This document shows, piece by piece, positions 1 through 7,787 of a DNA stretch of 64,000 nt (positions are counted from its first letter, which is position 1; each line of letters starts with the position of its first letter). The notes under the pieces are model-generated. The model worked only from the letters and a program-made list of their open reading frames with translations, had not been told where the DNA came from and did no database searches. The stretch lies in NCBI GenBank assembly GCA_021828155.1, contig JAKAST010000001.1, forward strand, positions 60,239 through 124,238, given 5' to 3'. A program made the translations under genes and the position numbers. The stretch comes from Microcaldota archaeon. GTDB lineage: Archaea > Micrarchaeota > Micrarchaeia > Micrarchaeales > Micrarchaeaceae.

Positions 1-484
1 CGAGGAAGTGAATTCTGCTCTTCGGCATGCCCAATCTTTCCCAGGCATTCGCAGATTCGTCGTCGCGCGGCGCATCGCCGTCGCCCGCAAAGCACGTGAC
101 GCTCAGCCGCTCAACAGGGATGCCCAGGCGCTTTGTGAGAAATTCGAAGCTCATCTTTATGGCCTCGTCCTTGAAGTAGTCGCCCAGCGACCAGTTCCCA
201 ATCATTTCAAAGAAGCTAAGGTGCCATAAATCCCCCACATCATCTATGTCTACTGTGCGAATGCACTTCTGAATGCTGCAAAGCCGCGGTCCCTCAGGAT
301 GCGGCTCCCCGGCCAAGAATGGGGCAAGAGGCTGCATTCCAGCCATCACGAAAAGCGCGCTTGGATCGTTTTCAGGTATGAGCGATGCGCTCTTGATTAC
401 CTTGTGGCCATGCTCCTGAAAAAATTCAATATACTTTTTCTTCAACTCTGAGGTTGAAATCATCCCAACACCATCGACTTTCAT
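1..484 (-). CDS. alaS: Alanyl-tRNA synthetase, N-terminal part (cut by window edge)
   Basis: Charges tRNA-Ala with alanine in the cytoplasm. Reading leftward from an ATG at 482-484 gives 161 open codons that run off the window. They match the class II catalytic start of AlaRS: an ELKKKYIEFF opening, ASLIPENDPSALF, an IQKCIRT segment, then FFEMIGNWSLGDYFKDEAI. The spacing follows bacterial AlaRS, especially forms I recall from candidate-phyla bacteria. It lacks the zinc-binding N-terminal extension usual in archaeal AlaRS, which suggests an acquired gene (inference). A second ATG at 461-463 (MISTSELKKK) is an equally good start. The Cas4-like gene upstream ends only 13 bases away, so the two may be co-transcribed. 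Confidence 0.9.
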   Translation of the reverse strand, partial: MKVDGVGMISTSELKKKYIEFFQEHGHKVIKSASLIPENDPSALFVMAGMQPLAPFLAGEPHPEGPRLCSIQKCIRTVDIDDVGDLWHLSFFEMIGNWSLGDYFKDEAIKMSFEFLTKRLGIPVERLSVTCFAGDGDAPRDDESANAWERLGMPKSRIHFL

Positions 485-497
485 GTCAAGTAACTTA

Positions 498-1367
498 TCA
501 CGCCAGCTTCTTCTGGGGCCACCACACCTTGCACTGCTTACCAAAGAATATGCAGTAGTCACACTTCCATTTTTCTTCATACGGCACGGGCATCGCCTCC
601 CGCTCGCCGTTCCAATACTTCATCGCGAACGTTATTATGCTGTTAAATTCATCGTCAGTATATTCAAGCCTTATGGTCTTCAGGGTCTTTCCGGTGAACT
701 GGTTTATATAGTGCAGCTGCACCGTGTTGCTCAGTTTGCCTATCTTTGTGCACTTCTCGAAGAACATGTCCGATACCGACCTTATGCTCCTCATGTCCCG
801 GGCCACGCCAACCGCGTCGAGCTGCCTGGCGAATTCTGGCGTGAGTGAGAGCCTGTCCACGGTATAGCTCCTGCAGAAATTTGCCGAGGTGTAGAGCCCG
901 TCGCGCAGATCCTGCAGCATCTTCCTGTAGAGCATTACCTGCACCCTGTGGGGGCGGATCTGCGGCTCGGAGAACTGGCCATTCTCTGACTTGGTCTTGT
1001 CCTCGCTGACCATTATGCCGTCATCATGAACCACGAGCTCGTCAATCTTTCCGACGAGCTTGTAGCCGTTGGCAGAGCCGTAGACCTGCACCTCACGCGT
1101 ACGCTTGTTCTTGTGCAGCGCGTCCAGCGCCATGCTGTTCGTATACAGCATCTTGTACAGGTAGTCGGCATAGCTCTTGGGCTCCAACGGCACCGGCGCG
1201 TTGACCTCGTTCTCAAGTTGCTCATGCATCGAGCGCCCCTTGCGCATCTCCGCTGTAACCTTCTCCCCGACAGTGTAGCCCAATTCCATCTTGAGCTCGC
1301 ACCAGTACTGCGAGGAAATGTCGGTAGCGCGTATGCTTGTCTTGTGGAGCCTCTCAAGCACGTTCAT
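498..1367 (-). CDS. Cas4/EXO5-like PD-(D/E)XK nuclease with Fe-S cysteines
   Basis: Predicted 289-aa DNA exonuclease of the RecB/Cas4/EXO5 superfamily. In order: C23, a GRSMH motif with H48, D109 in GKIDELV, E122-D-K124 as the acidic/Lys pair, a QVMLY motif near 143-147, and C269, C272 and C279 at the C-terminus. One N-terminal plus three C-terminal cysteines is the classic arrangement for a 4Fe-4S cluster in Cas4 and EXO5. The complete active site suggests an active enzyme. No cas gene or CRISPR array is nearby, so a role in DNA repair or end processing is more likely than spacer acquisition (inference). A probable C/D sRNA lies immediately upstream and may share its promoter. Confidence 0.8.
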   Translation of the reverse strand: MNVLERLHKTSIRATDISSQYWCELKMELGYTVGEKVTAEMRKGRSMHEQLENEVNAPVPLEPKSYADYLYKMLYTNSMALDALHKNKRTREVQVYGSANGYKLVGKIDELVVHDDGIMVSEDKTKSENGQFSEPQIRPHRVQVMLYRKMLQDLRDGLYTSANFCRSYTVDRLSLTPEFARQLDAVGVARDMRSIRSVSDMFFEKCTKIGKLSNTVQLHYINQFTGKTLKTIRLEYTDDEFNSIITFAMKYWNGEREAMPVPYEEKWKCDYCIFFGKQCKVWWPQKKLA

Positions 1368-1368
1368 A

Positions 1369-1428
1369 AATCAGCCCGCCTACTTATCGTCATAGCGAAA
1401 CGCTCAGCGATTACCTCACTCATCACGA
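1369..1428 (-). ncRNA. Probable C/D box guide sRNA
   Basis: Read on the minus strand: box C GTGATGA (1420-1426), a 12-nt guide, box D' CTGA (1404-1407), a 9-nt GC-ended linker GCGTTTCGC, box C' TATGACGA (1387-1394), a second 12-nt guide, and box D CTGA (1371-1374). Both guide lengths and the order of the boxes match archaeal 2'-O-methylation guide RNAs. A TATA-like element (1447-1457) lies about 25 nt before box C. Box D falls four bases upstream of the nuclease start codon, so the RNA may be processed from that gene's leader. By the box D+5 rule the target nucleotides would pair with an A (D' guide) and a G (D guide). Targets were not identified. Confidence 0.65.
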
Positions 1429-1446
1429 GGCTAATGCGCATCATGC

Positions 1447-1457
1447 GTATAAATAGG
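1447..1457 (-). promoter_or_regulatory. TATA box for the C/D sRNA and nuclease gene
   Basis: The minus strand reads CCTATTTATAC. Its centre is about 25 bases upstream of box C of the sRNA, the normal archaeal distance between TATA box and transcription start. Confidence 0.5.
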
Positions 1458-1482
1458 TTTTGACGGGCTTTCTCCATGCAGG

Positions 1483-2115
1483 CTATCTCTTCATGTACTT
1501 GACGGCCACCTTGTACACAACGTAGAGCACTATGGCAAACACACCTATCGCAGTTAGCGTTATGACAGCGTTGTTGGTGGAGAGCGCCTTCATGCCGAAG
1601 ACTATCAACACAGCGTCCCAGATGGCTGCTCCAAGTGCCGAATACCCAAAAAATTTCTTCTGGTTCATTCGTGCGAACCCTGCAGGGAAGCTCATTATTG
1701 TCCTTATCACGGGCACGAGCCTCGAGAGGAAAACCGCTGCGAAGCCGTTGCGTGCGAACCATGCATCGAAGGCGTCGAGCCGCTCTTGCGTCACATGGAA
1801 GAGCCTAAGGTGCTTGTATACTACGTCCTTTCCTATGAAGTATCCTATGTAATAATCTACGGCCAGGCCGCCTATGCTGCCCAGCAGCGCCGCGAGGTAC
1901 ACCAGTACGAAATTTAGGGTTCCGTTCGCGATGAATATCCCGGCAAGCGGCAGCACCACCTCGCTCGGAACTGGCACAGTTGAGCCTTCCAGCAGCATGA
2001 GCACGAATATGGCTATGTAGCCATACTGGACTATAAGCGCGTGTATAGTGGCATACGCATTGGTGAAAAGCGATGCGAATAATCCTAATGTTACATAATC
2101 CAGCATTTTGAACAC
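1483..2115 (-). CDS. DedA/VTT-family membrane protein
   Basis: 210-aa polytopic protein of the DedA (VTT/SNARE-associated) superfamily, which is linked to lipid scrambling, flipping and membrane homeostasis. Visible signatures are the LLEGSTVPVPSEVVLPLAG entry helix, a glycine-rich central segment, and the hallmark SRLVPVIRTIMSFPAGFARM with its conserved arginines and PAG turn. Four to five hydrophobic segments follow the family pattern and the length is typical. The first possible start is a GTG at 2115; an ATG three codons in (2106) is the alternative. It is transcribed divergently from pelA. Confidence 0.88.
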   Translation of the reverse strand: MFKMLDYVTLGLFASLFTNAYATIHALIVQYGYIAIFVLMLLEGSTVPVPSEVVLPLAGIFIANGTLNFVLVYLAALLGSIGGLAVDYYIGYFIGKDVVYKHLRLFHVTQERLDAFDAWFARNGFAAVFLSRLVPVIRTIMSFPAGFARMNQKKFFGYSALGAAIWDAVLIVFGMKALSTNNAVITLTAIGVFAIVLYVVYKVAVKYMKR

Positions 2116-2224
2116 GCTGCACTATTTGCTTTGCCAAGGTTTATGAATGTATATTGCTGCCAGTTCTTCTCGCGCAATCCCTGACTGCTAGAGGTTAAAT
2201 ATCTTGCTTGCAATCTGGTAGCGT

Positions 2225-3253
2225 ATGCGCATAGTGAAGTTCTACGCTGCGGACAACACGCTGCGCGTCAAGCTCGACAGGCTGGAAGACCTGTGGGCCG
2301 TACAGCGCATAACGTTTGCGGGAGACATAGTAAAGGCTGAGAGCCAGCGCCGCTTCAAGGCGAGCGAGAGCGATGTGGGTGAGCTGAAGGACGTGATGAT
2401 ACGCTTGCGCGTCGAGAAAACCGAACTGGACAAGAACGCCTCGAGGCTCAGGGTCATGGGCAAGATCGTGGAAGGCAGGCCGATAGAATACGTTCGGCTA
2501 AACAGCTACCACACCCTGAACGTGGCACCGGGCGACACAATAGACATAACAAAGCCGAGATGGCCTGAATACATGCTAGATGTAGTAAAGGAAGCCGTAT
2601 CCGACATGAGGAAGCCAAGGCTCGGCATAATAGTGGCGGACGACGAAAAGGCGCAGCCCGCATATTTGCTGGGATACGGCCTTGAGTTCAGGAAGGAGAT
2701 TTACAGCGGTCTTAGCAAGAAGATGACGCAGAAGGACTTCAACGAGCAGGAACGCAAGTACTTCCAGGCGATAGCTGATGCTATAGCAGGGATGAATGTC
2801 GATACGGTAATACTAGCAGGCCCGGGCTTCACGAAGGACGACGTCAAGAAGTACATGGACGCCAACGGATTGACGAAGAAGCTCACGCAGCGCCTCATAC
2901 TCGAGAGCGCCAGCAACCCTGAACGTTCGGGCGTCTATGAACTGATAAAGGGCGAGCGCGTTGCCTCATTGCTGGAGAAGGAGCGCATACGCGATGAGTT
3001 CCTGCTCATGGAGAGGTTCCTGCAGGGCCTAGAGGGCAAATCGTCACGGTACGGCACCATAAACGTCATGGATGCGATAGAGGCATACGAGGCCTCAACA
3101 ATACTAGTAAACGACAGCGCGCTCGGCATGCAGGAAATCCAGGAGGTGCTGGCGTTGGCAGAGGAGAAGCGTCTGGCAATAAGAGTATTCAATTCAGACG
3201 ACGAGGTTGGCCAGCAGCTCCATTCCTTCAAGGACATAGCTTCTATCTCATGA
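2225..3253 (+). CDS. pelA: Pelota (aDom34), ribosome rescue factor
   Basis: 342-aa release-factor-like protein that, with an aEF1A-family GTPase, splits stalled ribosomes in no-go and non-stop decay. The N-terminal Sm-like domain (about 1-125) begins MRIVKFYAADNTLRVKLD and contains the basic VEKTELDKNASRLRVMGKIV stretch. The central domain (about 130-260) contains ILAGPGFTKDDVKKYM, and the C-terminal domain carries the NDSALGMQEI region. It lacks the GGQ loop of true release factors, as expected for Pelota. Length is normal for the family. A TATA-like GTTAAATATC lies about 30 bases upstream, so the leader is short or absent. Confidence 0.95.
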   Translation: MRIVKFYAADNTLRVKLDRLEDLWAVQRITFAGDIVKAESQRRFKASESDVGELKDVMIRLRVEKTELDKNASRLRVMGKIVEGRPIEYVRLNSYHTLNVAPGDTIDITKPRWPEYMLDVVKEAVSDMRKPRLGIIVADDEKAQPAYLLGYGLEFRKEIYSGLSKKMTQKDFNEQERKYFQAIADAIAGMNVDTVILAGPGFTKDDVKKYMDANGLTKKLTQRLILESASNPERSGVYELIKGERVASLLEKERIRDEFLLMERFLQGLEGKSSRYGTINVMDAIEAYEASTILVNDSALGMQEIQEVLALAEEKRLAIRVFNSDDEVGQQLHSFKDIASIS

Positions 3254-3286
3254 GGCTAGGTGCTGTAAGCCACCTTGGACGGCTTT

Positions 3287-3330
3287 GTAGTTTAATTACC
3301 AATAAAACTACAGAATTCAGATTAAACTAC
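3287..3330. repeat. Inverted repeat GTAGTTTAAT ... ATTAAACTAC
   Basis: Arms 3287-3296 and 3321-3330 are perfect 10-bp inverted repeats. A third related half-site, AAAACTAC, lies between them at 3304-3311. The element is AT-rich, follows the pelA stop, and precedes the TATA box of the structured non-coding stretch. It could be an operator or a weak terminator; the sequence alone does not decide. Confidence 0.55.
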
Positions 3331-3347
3331 ACACCTTGGACACAAGC

Positions 3348-3545
3348 TTTAAATATGGTGTGCTCACACAAGATATCTGCATAGGAGCGACATTAGCTCC
3401 GCATATACAACCAGGCAGTTTGCCGGTGTGAAAATGCAAATGCAACCACTGCGGATATGGTATACGGTCTCATCCTTCAGGGGCAGCCGCAGCATTGATT
3501 GCATAATGAAGCTCACACCTAACAACTACCACCTGGCTGCATAAA
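3348..3545 (+). ncRNA. Candidate structured non-coding RNA or long leader
   Basis: A gene-free stretch of about 300 bases between pelA and the winged-helix gene. A TATA box (TTTAAATATG, 3348-3357) predicts transcription from about 3380. Downstream, three helices nest: GGTGTGA 3425-3431 with TCACACC 3513-3519; ATGCAA 3434-3439 (or 3440-3445) with TTGCAT 3499-3504; CTGCGG 3449-3454 with CCGCAG 3487-3492. A separate hairpin GGAGC/GCTCC lies at 3384-3400. An AACA follows the outer helix, so an H/ACA-type guide is possible. No conserved core of SRP RNA, RNase P RNA or a tRNA was seen. It could instead be the leader of the downstream regulator gene. Confidence 0.4.
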
Positions 3546-3572
3546 CACTTTCCAGCAAAAGAGGTGTTTCAT

Positions 3573-3965
3573 GTGGGCCGGATGGTAGTAGAAACTAGAG
3601 TATATTCTAAAGCGCTGGAGCTTACCGAGCGCGAGCAACTGCTCATGTTCGAGATAGGCAGCGACCGCATAGACAGCGCAAGCTCATTCGTGAACTACAT
3701 CAGCGAGATGTACGGCTTCTCGAAGAGCTCGGTGTGGTACACGCTCAACAGATTAAGGGAGCGCGGTCTCGCCGACTTCGCCAGCAAGGAAGAGCCTGGC
3801 AAAGGCCTCAGCCTGACCAATATAGGAATGGCAGAGATGCGCGGCATGGAGCACCTCCGAGCCGCAGTCATAGGCAAGTTCTCGAGCTCGTTCCTTGGCG
3901 GAGCAGGTTTGCCTGCTACGGACGATGGCACGCTGCTAAGGGCGAGCATGAGAGCCAGGGCATAA
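3573..3965 (+). CDS. Winged-helix DNA-binding protein, likely transcription regulator
   Basis: About 130 aa with one recognisable winged-helix domain: EREQLLMFEIG, then a helix-turn-helix around YGFSKSSVWYTLNRLRERGL, then a wing ending LSLTNIGMAEM. The recognition helix SSVWYTLNRLRERGL resembles MarR/PadR-type repressors, but no named family was identified. The start is uncertain. A GAGGTG ribosome-binding site at 3561-3566 best fits the GTG at 3573, with an ATG at 3582 as the alternative. The structured stretch immediately upstream may be its leader. It converges on the repair gene, with a bidirectional hairpin between them. Confidence 0.65.
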   Translation: MGRMVVETRVYSKALELTEREQLLMFEIGSDRIDSASSFVNYISEMYGFSKSSVWYTLNRLRERGLADFASKEEPGKGLSLTNIGMAEMRGMEHLRAAVIGKFSSSFLGGAGLPATDDGTLLRASMRARA

Positions 3966-3977
3966 CCGGGTGGAACA

Positions 3978-4004
3978 GAGCGCAGGGGTTAAACCCCTGC
4001 GCTC
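3978..4004. terminator. Bidirectional hairpin between convergent genes
   Basis: GAGCGCAGGGG (3978-3988) pairs perfectly with CCCCTGCGCTC (3994-4004) around a TTAAA loop, an 11-bp stem. It sits exactly between the stop codons of two convergent genes (3965 and 4014). No long T-run follows on either strand. Confidence 0.55.
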
Positions 4005-4013
4005 ATGCCTGCA

Positions 4014-4319
4014 TCAGAGCGCGCCCTCCGCCTTAAGGAACATGCGCTTCCTGCTACGGCCTCCAGCACCTGAATAATTGCCTATGCTACCATCGCTCCT
4101 TATTACCCTGTGGCAGGGTATTATAGGCGCCATGGGGTTGTTTTTTAGGACGGTGCCTACTGCCCTGTAAGCATTGGGCCGGCCGACCATGCTTGCGATC
4201 TCCTTATATGTGCGCGTCTCGCCCTTCGGTATGGAAAAGGTGGCTATGAGCACACGCTTCTGAAAGTGCGTAAGCCCGTAGCTGTCCAGCTTTTCCAGAA
4301 CCTTGTTGCTGTCCATCAT
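4014..4319 (-). CDS. ogt: Minimal methylated-DNA-protein-cysteine methyltransferase
   Basis: Removes alkyl groups from O6-alkylguanine in DNA by irreversible transfer to its own cysteine. The 101-aa protein is only the C-terminal catalytic domain: GLTHFQKRVLIAT, a helix-turn-helix with the finger residues in RPNAYRAVGTVLKNNP, and the active-site IIPCHRVIRSDG followed by GNYSGAGGRSRK. The nucleophilic cysteine is present, so this is not an alkyltransferase-like protein, where it is replaced. The family's N-terminal domain is absent. The start used is the first of two adjacent ATGs (4317-4319); a longer reading would overlap the divergent ilvE. Confidence 0.88.
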   Translation of the reverse strand: MMDSNKVLEKLDSYGLTHFQKRVLIATFSIPKGETRTYKEIASMVGRPNAYRAVGTVLKNNPMAPIIPCHRVIRSDGSIGNYSGAGGRSRKRMFLKAEGAL

Positions 4320-4388
4320 GCCAAATGTATGGCGCAAATAATTAACAATCTTTGTTGCGAGCTTATACCTATCGTTTGGGTGTGTCGC

Positions 4389-5312
4389 ATGGCTGAGAAT
4401 GCTAAGGGAAGGAAGGTCTGGCTCGACGGAAAGATTGTAGACTACAATGAGGCGAAGGTGCCTATACTTACCCATTCGCTGCAGTACGGCAGCGGCATCT
4501 TCGAGGGCATACGCGCATATCCCACGAAGAGGGGCGCCGCCATATTCAGGTTGCAGGAGCACGTTCGGCGTTTCCAGTACACTGCTAAAATATACTCAAT
4601 GCGGCTGGGCTACTCCGACAAGGAGCTCTCAGATGCAATCGTGGCCACGGTAAAGGCCAGCGGTCTCGATGCCTGCTACATAAGGCCGTTCGCGTTCTAT
4701 AACGATGACAAGATAGGAATAAGCACCACTGGCAAGAGGGTCAGCGTGTATATCGCGGCTGTGCCGTTCGGCGCATATTTCGGAGCTGCTAAGGAACGCG
4801 GCATAAAGTGCAAAATATCGTCGTGGCGGCGCATAAACTCCGACATTCTGCCCGTGCAGGCCAAGTCCAGCGGCAACTACATAAACTCGATAATGGCCAA
4901 CAACGAGGCGAGAGCATCAGGGTTCGAAGAGGCGATATTGCTGTCAAGGAACGGCAGCGTCGCAGAGGGTCCCGGCGAGAACATATTCATAGTAAAGGAG
5001 GGCGAGCTTCTTACGCCGGACGTGGGCTCGGACATACTGCTCGGCATAACGCGCAACAGCCTGATAACCATAGCGGAAAAGCTTGGCATAAGCGTAGTGC
5101 AGCGCGAGATACATCACGAGGAGCTCTACACGGCCGATGAGGTTTTCTTCGCAGGCACCGCAGCCGAGATAACTCCAATAGTTAACATAGACGGCATGGG
5201 CATCGGCGACGGCAAGCCAGGCAGGCTGACCATGATGCTGGCGAAGAAGTACGACAGCATAGTGCACGGTAATGAGAGGGCTTACGCGGGCTGGCTGACG
5301 TACGTCAGGTAA
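4389..5312 (+). CDS. ilvE: Branched-chain amino acid aminotransferase
   Basis: Pyridoxal-phosphate enzyme (class IV) that interconverts leucine, isoleucine and valine with their 2-oxo acids. The 307-aa sequence begins KVWLDGKIVDYNEAKV, then HSLQYGSGIFEGIRAY, the PLP lysine region VQAKSSGNYINSIMANNEA, the EGPGENIF motif, and GTAAEITPI near the C-terminus, all in family order. The ATG at 4389 is chosen because the family starts just before this KVW segment; upstream in-frame sequence overlaps the divergent ogt. No other branched-chain biosynthesis gene is present here, so it may serve in scavenging (inference). Confidence 0.93.
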   Translation: MAENAKGRKVWLDGKIVDYNEAKVPILTHSLQYGSGIFEGIRAYPTKRGAAIFRLQEHVRRFQYTAKIYSMRLGYSDKELSDAIVATVKASGLDACYIRPFAFYNDDKIGISTTGKRVSVYIAAVPFGAYFGAAKERGIKCKISSWRRINSDILPVQAKSSGNYINSIMANNEARASGFEEAILLSRNGSVAEGPGENIFIVKEGELLTPDVGSDILLGITRNSLITIAEKLGISVVQREIHHEELYTADEVFFAGTAAEITPIVNIDGMGIGDGKPGRLTMMLAKKYDSIVHGNERAYAGWLTYVR

Positions 5313-5315
5313 TAG

Positions 5316-5681
5316 TCAGAGAAGCTTCAGGCCCTTGGTGAACTGGTCTATCTCGGCGCTCCTCCACGGCCCAATGCCGAGGGCGGTTTTGCTGCCCGGC
5401 GGCACCTCGGTAAGGCCGGCATCGCTGACCAAAGCGCATGGTACCCCTTTGTACTTGAATGCATTGTAGAGCTTGATCAGTGCCTCTTCATCACCAACCT
5501 TGAGCACTATCTTTTTTTCGCCGCTGTCTAACCATTCCTTCGCAATTTTTTTGTCTGCTCTCTCGGTCTCGAAATAGCTCATGAGCGAGGCGTGCGCGAC
5601 CTGTGCTGCGGCCTTGCCCCTGCCCATATCAAGATCGCTCCTGACAACCATCACTTGCTTTATCTCGTCCACGCTGATCAT
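5316..5681 (-). CDS. pth2: Peptidyl-tRNA hydrolase, Pth2 type
   Basis: Frees tRNA from prematurely released peptidyl-tRNA. The 121-aa sequence shows the Pth2 signatures: KQVMVVRSDLDMGRGKAAAQ near the start, AQVAHAS, KIVLKVGDEEAL, VSDAGLTEVPPGSKTALGIG and the GPW end. Length is normal. It converges on ilvE, with only three bases between the two stops. Confidence 0.95.
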   Translation of the reverse strand: MISVDEIKQVMVVRSDLDMGRGKAAAQVAHASLMSYFETERADKKIAKEWLDSGEKKIVLKVGDEEALIKLYNAFKYKGVPCALVSDAGLTEVPPGSKTALGIGPWRSAEIDQFTKGLKLL

Positions 5682-5715
5682 TCATATCTTGCAAGGAAAG
5701 GAATAAGAAAGCGAA

Positions 5716-6411
5716 TCAGGTCGCGCTTTTGGATGGCACCCTGCTGCCCCGCAACGGAATAGGCAATGCGCCGTCGGGGCCATTCGTCGATTTGGCCTCC
5801 TTCCCCTCGATGCGGTCAAGCATGTAAGTCACTGCATCTGGAAGATCCTCATGCGTTGTTACAACAAGGCGTCCGCTTCTCATGCCCTTCAAGACGTTGT
5901 TTTCAGCGAACTGGTAGCTCTCGACTACCAGTATAGTGGGCACCCTTTTCACTCCAGCATAGTAAACAGCAGCCATGCTGTAGTCCTCTACTATGAACGT
6001 CGGGGAATCGCCATCTACCTTGTGGGCTTTGCCGAACGCGCGTTCCCATCTGACGGTTGCAGGTATGCCCTCTTGCTCCAGCCTCCGCTCCATCTCTGCG
6101 CATCGCCCGGCCTCTTTCCGGTAAGTCGGATTGGCGGTCTCGATGTATATGCTGTAGCCCCTGTCCCGCGCCCTGCCCATTGCGGTAATGTTGTATTCGT
6201 TGAACTCCAGTTTTTGGTCCAGATGATTGGAGATAGGCCCGCGTGCTACCGGTGGCAGCATCATCATGCTGTCGAAGATGCTCTCCTTGCCGATCATGAA
6301 CCCAAGGGATGTGCTGAACGTGCTGTCGCCGCGCCGCAGCATCTTCCCCAGTGCCGCATCAACAGTCGGTATGGTGGGGCCTTCCAGATCCCACACAACA
6401 AAGCGCACCAT
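5716..6411 (-). CDS. HAD-superfamily-like protein of unknown function
   Basis: 231 aa. A HAD-like layout is visible: FVVWDLEGPT at residues 4-13 as motif I, IYIETANPT in the motif II position, and FIVEDYS as a motif III/IV-like acidic segment, followed by TILVVESYQFAENN. Motif I has Glu where phosphatases usually have the second catalytic Asp (DxD), so phosphatase activity is doubtful; phosphohydrolase-like binding or a divergent reaction is possible. The last 30 residues are polar and low in complexity. It is transcribed toward pth2, divergently from priS, with a TATA-like GGATATATATC upstream. Confidence 0.55.
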   Translation of the reverse strand: MVRFVVWDLEGPTIPTVDAALGKMLRRGDSTFSTSLGFMIGKESIFDSMMMLPPVARGPISNHLDQKLEFNEYNITAMGRARDRGYSIYIETANPTYRKEAGRCAEMERRLEQEGIPATVRWERAFGKAHKVDGDSPTFIVEDYSMAAVYYAGVKRVPTILVVESYQFAENNVLKGMRSGRLVVTTHEDLPDAVTYMLDRIEGKEAKSTNGPDGALPIPLRGSRVPSKSAT

Positions 6412-6539
6412 TTAATTCGCTGAATGATACATCTGTACGTTAGATATATATCCGTCTATGTGTTATTCGTCGATTGTCCATTACAGCGCCGGGGCACATC
6501 AGGCATTTAGCCTTTGACGCCTATAAGCAATAGAATCCT

Positions 6540-7688
6540 ATGCCTGCAGCGAGCGAGGCCGAATCGATAGCATCGAAGTTCATACGAGAGTACTACTCGA
6601 AGCACCCAGTCAGCGTCGAAAACGTGGCGTCGCGGGAGTTCGGCTTCGGCGACTTCGAGAAGAAGATAAAGGTCAGGCACCTCTCCTTCGCGAGCGACAA
6701 GGAGCTCAACCGCTATCTCGTAGACAACGCCCCGCCCTTCATCTCATGCTCGTCAGCGCTCTATGATAGACCGTCCGCGCAGCCGATGGAGGCCAAGGGC
6801 CGCAGGGGCGCTGAGCTGGTATTCGACCTTGATGCCACAGACATGCACCTCTCGTGCCAGAAGGAGCACGGCACCTCATGGGTCTGCGACAACTGCCTCT
6901 CGGCTGTCAAGGCCGAGACCCTCAAGCTTATAGAGGACTTCCTGATGCCGGATTTCGGCTTTGCTGCGAACGAGATATCGGTAAACTTCAGCGGCAACCG
7001 CGGCTACCACGTGCACGTGTCGAACGATGATGTAATGGCGCTCGACGGCAATGCCAGGAAGCAGATAAGCGACTACATCACTGGCAGCGGCATGCGCATA
7101 GAGAGCTTCTTTCCCACCATAGGGCAGAAGGGCGTGCGCCTTGAAGGCCCCAAGCCAACGGACTATGGCTGGGGCGGCAAGCTTGCCAGGGGCATGGTGG
7201 CCGCGCTGAACAGCGGCACAGATGCCCTTACCGCGCTAGGCATAGGTGCAGCAGAGGCCAGGTTCATCGAAAGGAACAAGGCGGCAGTGATACTTGGCAT
7301 AACTACTGGCAACTGGGACAAGATAAGGATAACCAGGAAGGCGGAGTTCTGGGCCAATGCAGTGAAGAGCATGACCATACGGCAGAGCGACTCGATAGAC
7401 AGGAACGTCACGAACGATCCCTCGCACATGCTGAGGGTGCCTGAAACGCTCCACGGCGACACTATGCTTGTTGCGAGCCGCATAGGCTCGGTCAAGGCTC
7501 TCGATAAGTTCGAGCCGATGAGAGACGCGATAGCGTTTCTCGGAGGCACTATGCTGGTCCATGCCGCAAAGGTGCCAGAGTTCAGCATGAATGGGATGAG
7601 CTTCGGCCCCTATGAGAACAAAGAGGTTGCGCTGCCCACATACGCTGCGCTCTATCTGCTCATGAAGCGCGTGGCCGCGCCAGCATGA
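6540..7688 (+). CDS. priS: DNA primase small (catalytic) subunit
   Basis: Synthesises primers at the replication fork together with PriL. In the 382-aa protein the catalytic pair lies in ELVFDLDATD (D96, D98), a zinc-binding C-x9-C-x2-C cluster follows (C106, C116, C119), and SGNRGYHVHV at 151-160 is the nucleotide-binding SGxRGxH motif. Late conserved elements TNDPSHMLRVPETLHG are also present. Length is normal. No priL gene is seen in this window. The ATG at 6540 is the first in frame. Confidence 0.93.
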   Translation: MPAASEAESIASKFIREYYSKHPVSVENVASREFGFGDFEKKIKVRHLSFASDKELNRYLVDNAPPFISCSSALYDRPSAQPMEAKGRRGAELVFDLDATDMHLSCQKEHGTSWVCDNCLSAVKAETLKLIEDFLMPDFGFAANEISVNFSGNRGYHVHVSNDDVMALDGNARKQISDYITGSGMRIESFFPTIGQKGVRLEGPKPTDYGWGGKLARGMVAALNSGTDALTALGIGAAEARFIERNKAAVILGITTGNWDKIRITRKAEFWANAVKSMTIRQSDSIDRNVTNDPSHMLRVPETLHGDTMLVASRIGSVKALDKFEPMRDAIAFLGGTMLVHAAKVPEFSMNGMSFGPYENKEVALPTYAALYLLMKRVAAPA

Positions 7689-7787
7689 ACCGATTGCATA
7701 TTTTGCCTTCGGTGGGGGGTGCGCATTTCCTTTCCGAAGAGCTTCTGATAGGTATTTATTTTGTTGCCTGGATATTGATATGATAAG

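Noticed and set aside
498..1367. Cas4 gene as part of a CRISPR system
   Set aside because: No repeats, cas1, cas2 or effector genes are found in the window; the Fe-S nuclease alone does not define CRISPR.
3348..3545. SRP RNA or RNase P RNA
   Set aside because: The conserved cores (GGAA-loop domain of SRP RNA, GAGGAAAGU of RNase P RNA) are missing and the span is too short.
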